Shown: piece after piece, positions 48,601 through 59,302 of the stretch | How positions within the stretch are numbered: position 1 is the stretch's first letter | How the letters are laid out: each line of letters starts with the position of its first letter | DNA from: Coriaria nepalensis | Taxonomy: Eukaryota > Streptophyta > Magnoliopsida > Cucurbitales > Coriariaceae | NCBI GenBank assembly: GCA_027186245.1 | Contig: CP114482.1 | Location: 439,001 to 503,000 of the forward strand | Direction: 5' to 3' | DNA: 64,000 nucleotides | The notes under the pieces: model-generated | Database searches by the model: none | Seen by the model: the letters and a program-made list of their open reading frames with translations, nothing else | What the model was told of the DNA's origin: nothing | Position numbers and translations under genes: made by a program

Positions 48601-51600
48601 CCAACAGAGGAAATAATTGAAGAAGCTTTATTTCCAAGCATAGAAAAAGAGAGCTTAAGTGAAATCTCTTCATCCACTGTGGAAGAACTAGTTAAAGAAA
48701 GCTTGGACAGTGAGAATTATGATGCAGTAAAGTTGAAAGAAGAGGTTGGCTAAGATATACCTATTATTGGTTTGGAAATTTCAAATCTCATCTTGATGCT
48801 TTGCAAAAGTAATTTATAAACTTTTATTTTGACAGTCCCAACTGGAGTCTAAAGAGCAGATTGAGGCAACAGCATTACAATTTGAGACCTCGAAGTACAT
48901 TGCAGAATCATCAATCACAGAAGAAAGCCAACAAGAAGAGGAAGAGGAAAGAGAATTGCATAAAGGCCATGCTCCTATAGAGACTACAGAAGCACTAGAT
49001 GAGGAGATTCACAAAGAAGCTTCATTTCCAAGCATAGAAAAAGAGAACTTAAATGAAGAAGGCATTGAAGAAATCTCTTCTTCATCAATCGTTGAAGCAG
49101 AATCTGAAGAAAAAAATGAAGCAATAGATTTGGACGAGGAAAGAGAAGGAAAGACTGCTGTGGACAGTATTGAAGTTAAACTACATGAAGACCATGGTGC
49201 TTCAACAACCGAGGAAGCGTTAGCTGAAGAAACTTCATTTCCAAAGATAGAAACAGAGAACCTACAAGAAGCCATTACAGAAACATCTTCTCCATCCATT
49301 GTGGAAGAAACATTTGAGAAAAGGCTGGAAGGGGAGAATGATGCTGCAGTGAAGTTAAAAGAAGAGGTTAGCTAATGCAGACATAATTATCAGTTTTGAA
49401 ATATCCCATATGAATGTCTTTTGCAGTAGTGTATTTAACATTTAATATTTTCACAGTCTGCGTTGGATCCTAAAGAATTGATTGAGGCAACAATTTTGGA
49501 AGAGCAAAGAGAGTTAGAGACCCCTAAGGATATAGAAACATCAAACAGGGAAATATTAGACGAAGAAATTCATAAAGTAGCTGCATGTTCAACCTTAGAA
49601 AAAGAGAGCTTGCAAGAAGCTGATGCAGAACACTGTTCTTCAACCACTGTGGATAATGTTAAGGAAAGCTTGGAGGTTGAGAATACTGAGGAGGTAAAGT
49701 TCAGTTTCTAGCAATATATTCCTATCAATGTTTTCCAAAATATATCTTGAATACCTATTTCAGTAGTAAATTAACATTTTTATCACTTTTACAGCCCAAA
49801 CTAGAGGCGCCTGTGAATGATGGAGAACACCATGCGGACCATAACGATCCAACAAATACAGAAAGAGAAAGGTTAAAAGAAAATACAGTTGAGGGCCATG
49901 ATTCAGTCAAACCTGAGGAAATATTAGACGAAGAAACTCGTGAGGAATCTTCAATTTCAAGCATACAAAAAGAGAACTTAAAAGAAGAAGCCATTGATAA
50001 AACCTCTTCTTCATCCATTAGGGAAGAGACAGTTAGAGAAGGCTTTAAAGATGAGCAGCATGATGCAGTTAAATTAGGAGAAGAGGTCAGCTAATTTATA
50101 TGTATCAATTGGTCTGAAATTTGTATCTCATTTATGGTTTTAATTTAATATTTTCTCTCTTTTAACAGTCCAAGTTGGAATCTAAAGAGCAGATTGAGGC
50201 AGCAGTTTTAGAAGGGCAAAGAGAATTAGAGACCTCCCAGGAAAATGTAGGACAGTCAATCCCACAAGGATTAGTTGAAGAAACTCATGAAGTAACTCTG
50301 GCTTCATTCATAGTGAAGGAGAGTTCAGAAGAATCCATTGCAGAAGCCTGTGCGTCCACCACTGTGAACGTTAAGGAAGGAATAGAGGATGAACACACTG
50401 ACACAGTGAAGTTAGAAGAAGAGGTTGTTTAATATTATAATAAATATCTTTAACAGATTTTCATCTTCATCAAGAACAAATTTTGTTCAGTTTTAATTGG
50501 TATTTTGTCTCTTTAAAAGCCCCAATTGGAATCAAGAACATGGATTGAGGCAACAAATTTGAAAGAAGAAACAGAATCAGAGACTTACAAGGAAAATGTA
50601 GATAGCTTGAAGGAAGAGGCAGTTGCAGAACTTCCCTCTTCGCCTGTCATGGAAGAAACAGTTGAGGAAAGTTTCGACAATGAAAACAGTAATGCAGTAA
50701 AGTCAAAGGAACAGGTAACATATTTATTAATTGATTTCCGGAAAATTTGTCTGAAATGTTATTTTCTCTTTGATAGTAACTATGGGAATCTATAACAAAC
50801 AGATTGAGCCAGCAACGCTGAATGAGGAAAGAGAAATAGAAACTGCTGTGGAGCATACAGAACTGCTCAAGGATCAAGGTGCTTCAACAACCACAAAAGC
50901 ATTAGATGAAGAAATCCATACAGAAGAAACCACCGAGGGCCTTGCTCAAAATTCTTCATCTGTGTCCAAGGTCGCTGAGGAAAGGACAGAAGAAATCCTG
51001 GAGAAAGAACCCTCCGTAAAAGATTCTAATTCTGTTGAGGAGATTGGAGCATATGATGACAGTGGTAGGGAAATCCAGGATACAGATAAACGAAAAGAAG
51101 TATCATTGGAAGTTACAGATGAATCACTGCGGAAGCAAGAGGAGTTGACTAGACAAACTGAGGTAGAAGAGTCATGGGAAAATGCTGAAAAGAGTACATT
51201 CATGGAAAAAGGAAGCGTTCATAACCTTGAAGAAAACAAAGAAACAAAAGAAGAAGAAATTGAAAGTGTTAAAGGAGAAAATGAAACTGCAATAGAGGGG
51301 GTAAGAATGAACTTACTAAATTATAAGCATATTACATTACATAAAGACAAACATATTTATCTAGTCTCCAAAACTGGCCATCTTTAATATCCTTGGACAG
51401 TTGTAAATTAACATTTGATATCTTTGACAGTCTCAGTTGGAGTGGAAAGAACAAGCTGAAGAATCAAATTTGGAAAAGAAAAGAGAATCAGGGACGCCTA
51501 TTGACAGTGTAGAGTTGCACAAGGACCATGCTGCTATAACAACCGCAGAAGAATTAGATGAAGAGATTCATGAAGAAGCTTCATCCCCAAGCATCAAAAA

Positions 51601-54600
51601 AGAGAACTCTAATGAGGAAGTGTTTAAAAGCTTGGAAGATGAGCATGTTGATTCAGTGAAGGTTAACGAAGAGGTGGGTTAATATATGTCAATATCTGAA
51701 TATATTTCTGTTCTCATATTGAAAGTACAAAGCCTAAGTTCCTTTATTTACAGCTCCAGTAGGGAAATGCTAAGAGGTAAGTTAGGATTCTGATCAGCCT
51801 AAATAAGGGACTTCACCTATTCTAGCTGTACAATATGTAATCAATGTAGACAGCTATACATACAACATATATAAGGAAAACTAGCTAGGCAATAGAAGCA
51901 TAACTATTAGGCTAGAAATAAGGCTAATTAATGCATATCCATTTACAATATATATTCCTAAATTGATTTCAATACACACCTTGAAAACTTGCAAGTTAAC
52001 ATTTTATCACTTTAGCAGTCGCAAATGGAATCTAAAGAACAGATTGAGGCAACAGCTTTACAAGGGCAAGGAGAATTAGAGACCTCTAAGGACAGTGCAG
52101 AATCAGCAACCATAGAAATACTAGGAAAAGAGAGCCCACGAAAAACCATTCCAGAACCTTCTTCATTGGCCACTGAAGAAGAAACATTCAAGGAAAGCTT
52201 GGAGAATGAGAGTCATGAGACAATAAAGTATGAAGAAGAGGTAAGAACAGTCATATTTTTTTGATAATGGATCTCCAAAAACCATCTTGAATATCTATTG
52301 CAGCTGTAAACTAGAATTTCCATTTCTTTGACAGCCCCAGTTGGAATCTAAAGTACAGATCGAGGCAACAAATTTGGAAAAAAGAGAATTAAAGACACCC
52401 ATGGGCCCATGTGAGGACAATGATGCTTTAAAAATCGTGGAAACATCTAAAGACATTCATAAAGAAGCTGCATCTTCAAACTTAGAAAAAGAAAGTTCAG
52501 CGGAGGAGATTCACAAAGAAGTAGAAGATGAGGAGATTCACAAAGAAGCTTCATTGCCAAGCATAGAAAAAGAAAACATAAACATAGAAGGCATTGAAAG
52601 TATCTCCTCTTCATCAATAGTTGAAGCAGCATCTGAAGAAAAAAATGAATCAACGGATTTGCAAGAGGAAAGAGAATCAGAGATAGCAGTGGACAGTATT
52701 GAAGTCAAACTACTTGAAGACCATGGTGTTTTAACAACCGAGGAAGCATTAGATGAAGACAATTCATTTTCAAAGATAGAAAAAGAGAACTTAAGAGAAG
52801 AAGCCATTGCAGAAACATCTCCATCCATCATGGAAGAAACATTTGAGGAAAGGCCGGGAAGGGAGAATGATGATGCAGTGAAGTTAAACGAAGAGGTCAG
52901 CTAATACAGACCTTATAATCAGTTTTGAGAATTCGCATCCCATTTTAAATGTCTTTCCCAGTAGTAGGTTTAACATTTTGTATTTTAACAGTCTGAGTTG
53001 GAATCTAGAGAATTGATTGAAGGAACAGTTGTGGAAGGACAAAGAGAATTAGAGACCCCTAGGGAAGATGTAGATGCATCAAACAGGGAAGTACTAGGAG
53101 AAGAAATTCAAGAAGTAGCTTTGTCTTCAAGCATAGAAAAGGAGAGCTCACAAGAATCCAATGCAGAAGTCTGTTCATCCACCACCGTGAACATTAAGGA
53201 CATCATAAAGGATGAGAACATTGACACGCTGAAGTTAGAAGAAGGGGTTGGTTAATATATATATATATACCTTTCACATATTTTCAAATTCATCAAGAAC
53301 ATAGTTTTGTAATTGATATTTTTGTCTCTTTTAAAGCCTCAATTGGAATCCAAAACATGGATTGAAACAACAAATTTGAAAGACGAAAGAGAATCAGAGA
53401 CTTACATGGAAAATGTAGAAACCTTGAAGGGTGAGGCAGTTGCAGCACCCCCTTCTTCAGCTCTTGTGGAAGAAACAGTTAAGGCAAGTTCCGAGGATGA
53501 AAAGAATAATGCTGTAAAGTCGAAGGAAGAGGTAATATATTTACGAATTGATGTCAAAACTTTTTGTCACAAGTATTAGTTTTTCTCTCTAATTGTACCT
53601 ATTGGAATCTACATCACACAGATTGAGCCAGCAATACTAAATGATGAAAGACAATTAGAAACTTCAGCGGACAGTATAGAACCGCTCAACGATCAACGTG
53701 CTTTAACATCCACAAAAGCATTAGATGAAGAAATCCATACAGACGTGTTCAATAAGCTAGAGTTAGAAGAGAATGAAAGCAATAAGATTTCAAATGCTGC
53801 AGAAGAAGGCAGAAGTAAGCCGGATCACCAAACAGATGAGAAAGTTCATTGTACAGATTTCGATGAAGAAACAGAGGTCATCACAGGGGAGTCACCCTTA
53901 AATAATATATCAGAAGTTAACAGTCAGGAATTCTCTGCTGTAACATCAAAAAATCTGGAGCTTGGAACAGCTGGAGCAAGCAAGTCAATTGCTAATGCTG
54001 CTGTTGATGACGCGACCCCTAATGAAAATGAGGAAGCTCCTGCCATTGAGCCGGATACGGAGAAAAAATCGTTGGAAGATCAACCCATCACCCAAAGGGA
54101 CCTTTCCGAATTGAGGTCTAATAATATTGAGTTGGACAGTGACATTAGTACATCTAAATCAAATGTTGTTGAGACCTTGATCAAAGAAGAAAAAACCGAT
54201 TTGACATATCAAAGTGAGAGTAAAGAAGAAATTTTGAACCACGGTGATGGAGTGCAGCATTCGTTGCCTGAAGATAGTGCTGAAAATTTTGATTTTGAAT
54301 CAGAAAAAGCAGGAACCTCAAAGAGTGACGAGAAGAGTAACTTAGCTGACGAAGCCGATGCTTGCAATTCGGAATCTTTGAAAGATGAAGATCTAATCAG
54401 TGAAGCCTCGAAATGCGAAGAGAGCAAAACAGCCAACCTGGAAAAAGATGACTCCAGTAAGAACATTGAAGAGAGATTTACAGGGGTTGAAACAAAAGAG
54501 GTAACAGTGCCATCAGAAGCAAGGTCTGAAAGCCAAGAAAACTTTGATACTAAGATTGAATACAATGAACTTTCAACAGAAGAGGTAAATCAACAGCAAT

Positions 54601-57600
54601 CCTTTTATCTCAAATGACAATATAAAAATAACATAATGATTTTGGAACATATTTCCCATTTCTAAAAATACAAGAGTCCTTCCTCAGTTGCTAACAAAAT
54701 TCTATGTTAAACAGGTCAAAGTCTCGGATTCGGAAATCAAAGAGCAAACTGAGGAAACTGATTTGAGCAATGAATCAAATGCTTCGACTGCTATAGAGAC
54801 ACCAAAATGTACAGAAGAAGGGAACACAATCCTCCTAACCTCCTCTGTCTCTGAGACTTCTGAAGAAGAAATTCAAAGAGAAATTCCTCTAAAAGAAGAG
54901 AACTGCACTGCTAATTCAGTTTCCACATTACGTGAAATTGAGAGTGCAAAAGCAGGCTGGCAGATAGATAAACCAGATGAAAAAGAGACTCAAGCCACAG
55001 CAACTGACCTAGCCCCTCCTGAATTAAAATCCACTTCAAGTGAGGAAAAGGACGAGAATATTGCACCAGTAGTAGAAGAGAGTGAAGAAAGTAGAGAGAA
55101 TGTGGTCAAAGAAAAGGTTCCTACAGCTGGAACTGTTGATGAGCAAGATTTGAATATCATTAAGAAACCCTTGGATGCCAAAGTAAAAAATTACCTTCAA
55201 GCTTCTTCCTTGGAAGTGGCACCAAAAGAACATTCGCTCTCAACAGCTGAAGTGATTAGGACAGTAGATGAGTCCTCAACTGTAGGTGAATATTCCAAAG
55301 AAGAAGGCGATGCTGCTGTTCTTTTGGAAGAAAGAAATGGTCACAAACAGGATGATTCTAAGACCAAAGATAATGAATTTCAAGTAGAAGAGGTAAGAAT
55401 CAATAATGTACAAAAGATTCACTTTCTCATGACAGGCATAAATCTAAAACTGTTTCCAATGTCATAAAAGTTACAACAAAGCAAATTATTTCCATTTCCG
55501 TTTACCATTATTTAATTAGTATATTAGACAGATGATCTTGCTTGGCCAGCAAGGTGTTCATTAGGCAAACCGTATATCAGAAATTTCATTTAGCCTATAC
55601 AACGACATCTTCATATAGATTCATTTAGCCTATACCTGTTTGAACCCTCTACTAATCTTTCACGTGGAACAGAATCTGAAGTCAGCTGATCCCATCGTGG
55701 TGCTTGAATCCGTCTCTGACAAACCTGACAAGCACAACCAAGATCAGAGTCTTATAACACAACTCGAAGAAAGTAAAGAGACGAGAAAAACAGAAGAAAC
55801 TGGACTAGAGGATGATGAGGTAAAAAAATTAACAAATAAAAAGTCATTGCCTGCTTTTAGCTTTAGTAGGGATTGTACAGTATCTTAGTTCTTCTGACTT
55901 TATTGATATATTTTGTACTGAACAGGTGTACAAGGGAAAAAAGATAGCTGAAGGGAGTGACAATATTGAAGAGCAAGCCATAGACAAGGAGAGCAACTTC
56001 AAGAAAGCTCATATGTTTTCCATAGGGGATGAAACAGTGAATGAGGTCAGCTTACTGTTAGCATGAAGTTTACTATTTTAAATTCTCTTAAGATGCTAAT
56101 TGGCATAATTTTTTCCATTGCACTCATTCTAAGCATGATAAAATTTTTACAGTTGAAACATGCTGACCCTGAATTGAGGGAACATCTCCAAGCAAATGAG
56201 CCAGCAGGAACAGAGAACTTGGACTTAAGAGATCCAATGACATCAAGAGAATTAGCTGTTGAAAAAACAATAGAAGAGGAAAACATTATGGATATGAAAG
56301 AAGTTGATGAAGCTAAGCACTACCTGGAAGTGCAAAGGCATGATGAGTATGAAATAAAAGGAGAGTCAGAAGCATCATCAATACACAGAGGTTTAAGTGA
56401 AACAGCCGGTGAAGGGGAAGGCAGCAAGGTTTTTACCCTGATGCCTTCATTCAAAACCATAATTGACAAAGACCTAAAGGAAGACATCCAGGTAAGAACC
56501 CTAAAATCTTCTTAGTCCTTACTCTTATTTCTTTTATGTTTCTCATACTGAAATATTTTACTATGATACAGCTTTCTGATGTAATTGAAAAGGATGCTGC
56601 AAGAGAGAGCACTGAAAAAGAAAGCATATATGGAGAAAGAATCGTCAGTGATGAGGAAAATAAAGATAGCCTAGATATCAAAGATGGCCTTGAATATCAA
56701 AGTGGTGATACAACAATCCCCAAAGACAAAACAAAAGAAGCCTGCGTTCAAGGGGAAAAGGTCAGATCACATATTTAAATTTTTTCTCCTACTTTCCCAG
56801 AAAAGTTTTAACATCTAAAGCCAATCCATTCCTATCAGATAATCTAGCTGAATGGGTTGCCTAAGCAAAAAGAAACTCCAAAATTTAATCCAGTATTTCA
56901 TGTTCATAGTATATTTTCAAAACATCTGAACAAGCAAAAAATGAAATGAAATTTGATATGCAATAAATTCAAAACAGTAAATCATTACACCAACCAGCTG
57001 AAGATTTTTTGTATTTTATTCTGCGCACAGGAATCATACACAGAGATACCAAAGTTTGAAGGCATTGTGGAATCAACAGAAATCCATAAAATCACACAGG
57101 GCAGTGAGCTGAGCAAGGAAGTAACTCAAGAAATAGCTGAAAATAAGCTAAGTCAGCAAGAAGCAAGTTCTGGTGAGAGCAGAAATATATCAGCTGAAAA
57201 TGAGGAGGTCCCAATAAAGATTCTATTTTCTGATTCTCCAAATGAAATTCTAAGAGAAGAGGTTAAACCTGAGTTTCCTGAAGGGGTTGATAAAGAGGCC
57301 AGAGAAATTGCATTTGAAAAAGAAAACAGAGCATTCTTGGGTGGGAAGAAAGCAGTGACAATGGTTGAACCTGAAATTGCTGAAGAGATTAATCCAGAAG
57401 GGAAAGGAATAGAATATGGAGAAGAAATAACGAATGCTTCAGGGGAGAGGAAAAGAGAGGAATCCTCACTGGCTGAACTGATAAACAAGTCCAATATAGA
57501 ATCCCCACAAGTTGGACAAAACATGGCTGAAGAGCGTGAACCAACAACAATTAAAGAAGAAGATAAAGATGCAGGAGATTCTCATGTTGAAGATACAGGA

Positions 57601-57834
57601 TCGCATGAAGAGAAAGATGAAGAGAAAGAACATGAACATCATGAGAAGGACACTGATTCAGATGCACCCATCATGGTAGAAGCCTCAAAAGACATGGATG
57701 TTAAAGATTCACACAAGAAATCACATAGCATTTTCTCTGGGGTTAGTTTTTCTAGGGTGAAGCATTCAATTTCCAAAGTGAAAAAAGCCATTACCAGCAA
57801 GTCTTCTCACCATAAGCCAGAATCACCGAAGTGA
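36685..57834 (+). CDS. Giant glutamate-rich repeat protein, about 3755 aa, 34 exons (titin-homolog-type annotation), function unknown
   Basis: Exons: 36685-36714, 37523-38212, 38381-38669, 38797-38931, 39059-39340, 39467-39748, 39903-40169, 40297-40578, 40706-40987, 41109-41390, 41518-41799, 41926-42207, 42336-42811, 42961-43182, 48197-48400, 48487-48744, 48836-49366, 49457-49693, 49795-50085, 50169-50423, 50520-50714, 50803-51300, 51431-51673, 52019-52240, 52335-52895, 52992-53246, 53337-53531, 53622-54584, 54715-55392, 55673-55819, 55926-56045, 56153-56491, 56572-56760, 57031-57834. The sum is 11268 nt, exactly 3756 codons, with no stop until TGA. The protein starts MASEADILIS and is extremely rich in Glu, Ser, Lys and Thr, so probably disordered or coiled-coil; no enzyme motif or membrane segment was seen. 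The C-terminus turns basic (FSRVKHSISKVKKAITSK). Exons 3-12 are tandem copies of one phase-1 exon. Exons 14-28 are mostly phase-0 exons, many opening with (S/P)QLES or a variant and ending in EE. Similar plant proteins are labelled titin homolog or glutamic-acid-rich from composition only. Confidence 0.82.
38381..42335 (+). repeat. Ten-unit tandem exon-intron array in the giant gene
   Basis: Exons 3-12 are copies of a 282-nt (94-codon) exon followed by a short intron, repeating every 403-421 bp. Acceptor-side starts are 39059, 39467, 39903, 40297, 40706, 41109, 41518 and 41926. Each unit carries DEVSKFE, ESNRD(F/I)IAVEEH, STESTVSEHTPLEGTI and ends in phase 1 before gtttgtataac. Introns are as similar as exons. 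Unit 2 (38797-38931) is internally shortened to 135 nt, still in frame. Unit 5 (39903-40169) is 15 nt shorter because its acceptor moved. Units 6 and 7 are almost identical, indicating recent unequal exchange. Confidence 0.93.
43219..43457 (-). repeat. 3' LTR of the young copia element
   Basis: 239 bp; the sequence matches the 5' LTR apart from the missing 18-bp unit. It is flanked on the left by the aatac duplication. Confidence 0.95.
43458..43469 (-). other. Polypurine tract of the young copia element
   Basis: The minus strand reads TTGAGGGGGAG directly before the 3' LTR. The polyprotein stop TGA is the second to fourth base of this tract. Confidence 0.9.
43465..47835 (-). pseudogene. Copia gag-pol polyprotein with a single internal stop
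   Basis: One frame of 1457 codons, interrupted only by TGA at 44826-44824. Domains in order: gag (UBN2-type, ELWDNVSLMYSDLGNQ), zinc knuckle CDFCGKTRHTRENC (complete CX2CX4HX4C), protease [12 protein letters not shown], pre-integrase [11 protein letters not shown], integrase core (FIDDHTR, FRTDNGTEYF, TPQQNGIAERKN), reverse transcriptase ([19 protein letters not shown]) and RNase H ([35 protein letters not shown]). The stop falls just after KADGSVE, in the N-terminal part of RT, where related elements have Arg in VERYKARLVAKG. The upstream 1003-aa part still holds gag, protease and integrase. The natural stop codon lies inside the polypurine tract. Confidence 0.93.
47880..47891 (-). other. 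Primer-binding site of the young copia element
   Basis: The minus strand reads TGGTATCAGAGC, a perfect initiator tRNA-Met primer site, directly after the 5' LTR. Confidence 0.93.
47892..48148 (-). repeat. 5' LTR of the young copia element
   Basis: 257 bp, starting TGTTGAAAG on the minus strand and ending in GTTTTTA next to the primer site. It contains one more copy of the 18-bp aggaaagtaatttagttt unit than the other LTR. Confidence 0.95.
51674..52018 (+). other. Enlarged intron 23 of the giant gene
   Basis: This intron is 345 nt where neighbouring ones are about 80-130 nt. The extra part (about 51730-51950) has LTR-like composition (ctagctgtacaatatgta..., atataaggaa) and could be an old solo-LTR remnant, but I could not find its partner or a target-site duplication. 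Confidence 0.3.
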
Positions 57835-58620
57835 ACAAAGGAGGTCATATTCATTCGCACATAAGCAGTAAGACTAAACGGGTGTTTTTTCTTGATTTGA
57901 TGGTTTGAATATATTATAAAGGTTGTCTGAGTGTTGTGTGATAGTGTGAGGCTTGTAAGTGTTTTTGACTTCTCTTTCTTTTTTATGATTGCGTTGAATT
58001 AAAATACGTACATTGTTGTGAATAGATTTGATGATACCGATTCTTGTAAAATATTTGCTTCATAAAAATGTATTTGGGGGTGATTTAGTATTTGAAAGCC
58101 ATAAACATCAGTAGCATCATTACTGCAAGAATTTACTACCAATTTTTTGGTAATCACCTCAAAAGATTAACCCTGAAACCATATTTTCAATCCATAAATT
58201 AGCTGAAAAATAAGAAAGAATGCCTCACAAAGATAATACAGTGTCACGGACTTTTATCATTTCTTAAACCAGAAATGCGATATTGAGGATTGCATATCAC
58301 TATTATCAAAGCTGAAAAACAAAATCCTGCATTCAGAACAGTAAAAGATTCAGTTCTAATGATTTGATATTAGCAGGCGACCACCAAGCGCAGTAGTTCA
58401 AGTACTGAAACGAAAATCTGAAAAGAATCAGTATAAGTAAAACGGATTTAAGGGAACCATTATTTATGCGCAGGTATCCAAAATGTTTAAGACGGATAAA
58501 AGCTTCGTAACAATGGCGGCACTTAGCTGAAAGTAGCGTAAAAGCAAGCGTAAAAAGGAAAATGCAGAAAAGCATTTCAGCAGATCTAATTACCTTCAAT
58601 CAAGTTCTTCGACGAGAGAC
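57835..58620. other. Downstream of the giant gene, no gene seen
   Basis: The first 200 bases should be the 3' UTR of the giant gene (ttttatgattgcgttgaattaaaat-like tail near 58000). The rest is AT-rich with a short minus ORF (58599-58333) lacking family features. Confidence 0.5.
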
Positions 58621-58624
58621 TAGT

Positions 58625-58985
58625 ATGAGAATCCAATTACTCAGGCGTCGGTGTGGTGAAGGAATCTGGCTGTTGATCATTGACGGAAGGCAGCTGCCGC
58701 TGTCAAAACTCTTTCATTGAGAGGAGCGGAAGAGCTCTCATGGCGCCATGGTGACCAAAGTGGAGTTGGCGCCGCCGCGCCAGATTACTCAGGCGTCGGC
58801 GTGGTGAAGAAAGTCCGGCGGATGATCATTGACGGAAGGCAGCTTCCGCGGCCCAAATTCTTCCATTATTATGCGCGGACGAGCTCTCATTGCACCATGG
58901 CGGCCAAAGTCGAGTTGGCGCCGCCGAGTCCAATTACTCAGGCGTCGGCTTGGTGAAGGAAGTCCGGTGGTTGATCATTGACGCT
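58625..58985. repeat. GC-rich tandem repeat, about 148 bp, about 2.4 copies
   Basis: The phrase ttactcaggcgtcgg starts each copy at about 58637, 58785 and 58934, giving periods of 148-149 bp. Each copy contains tgatcattgacggaaggcagc, gagctctcat..accatgg and gttggcgccgccg. Copies differ by scattered substitutions. GC content is far above the surrounding DNA, and the repeat ends about 315 bases before the CDT2 start codon. Open frames cross it but show no family features. Confidence 0.85.
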
Positions 58986-59174
58986 GCCGCGGGTAGTAAC
59001 CGGTAAAAATAACGGTTAAAATGATTTGAATCGTTCGAGTCCTCGACAAAAGTGACCTCTCTTATTTTTAAGGCGTGTTTGGCTCAACTTTTGAGACTCT
59101 TGAATTTAAGCAAAAAAAAAAGAAAAAGGAAAATATCGAGCCCGCCATTGTTTTACTGCGAAATAAATTTCAAA

Positions 59175-59209
59175 TTCCCGCCAACTAAGCAAAGGGCTAT
59201 GGCGCGAAA
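59175..59209 (+). promoter_or_regulatory. E2F-type sites upstream of CDT2
   Basis: ttcccgcc (59175-59182) and ggcgcgaaa (59201-59209) match the E2F/DP consensus, 94-128 bases before the ATG. This fits S-phase expression, which is known for CDT2 in other organisms. Confidence 0.65.
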
Positions 59210-59302
59210 CGAAAAAAACAATAAATCCATCTCCATGTCTACCTCGTACGCTCTTTGACTCTCTCACTCTTCCTCTTCATCTTCTCTTTTCTTCTCTCTG
59301 TA

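Larger units (their letters stand above)
42536..53621 (+). repeat. Segmental multi-exon duplication in the giant gene
   Basis: A block beginning in the second half of exon 13 recurs from the second half of exon 22. Pairs seen by eye: exon 13 end (EELTRETEAEESCEDTEKST) with exon 22 end (EELTRQTEVEESWENAEKST); exon 14 with 23 (SHLEWKEK/SQLEWKEQ); exon 17 with 25 (EEIHKEAS(F/L)PSIEKEN); exons 18 and 20 with 26; exon 21 with 27 (LES(R/K)TWIE); and exon 22 start with 28 start (IEPA, KALDEEIHT). Copy A spans about 42536-50880 including the 4.9-kb retrotransposon; copy B spans about 51040-53740. Copy A has more exons, so exons were later lost or gained. Confidence 0.8.

Noticed and set aside
51730..51950. 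Solo LTR in intron 23 of the giant gene
   Set aside because: Composition is suggestive, but no paired LTR, primer site or target-site duplication could be recognised; kept only as a low-confidence note.
36685..57834. Homology of the giant protein to animal titin or to enolase-phosphatase
   Set aside because: No immunoglobulin, fibronectin or kinase domain and no enzyme motif was seen; such names arise from Glu/Lys-rich composition.
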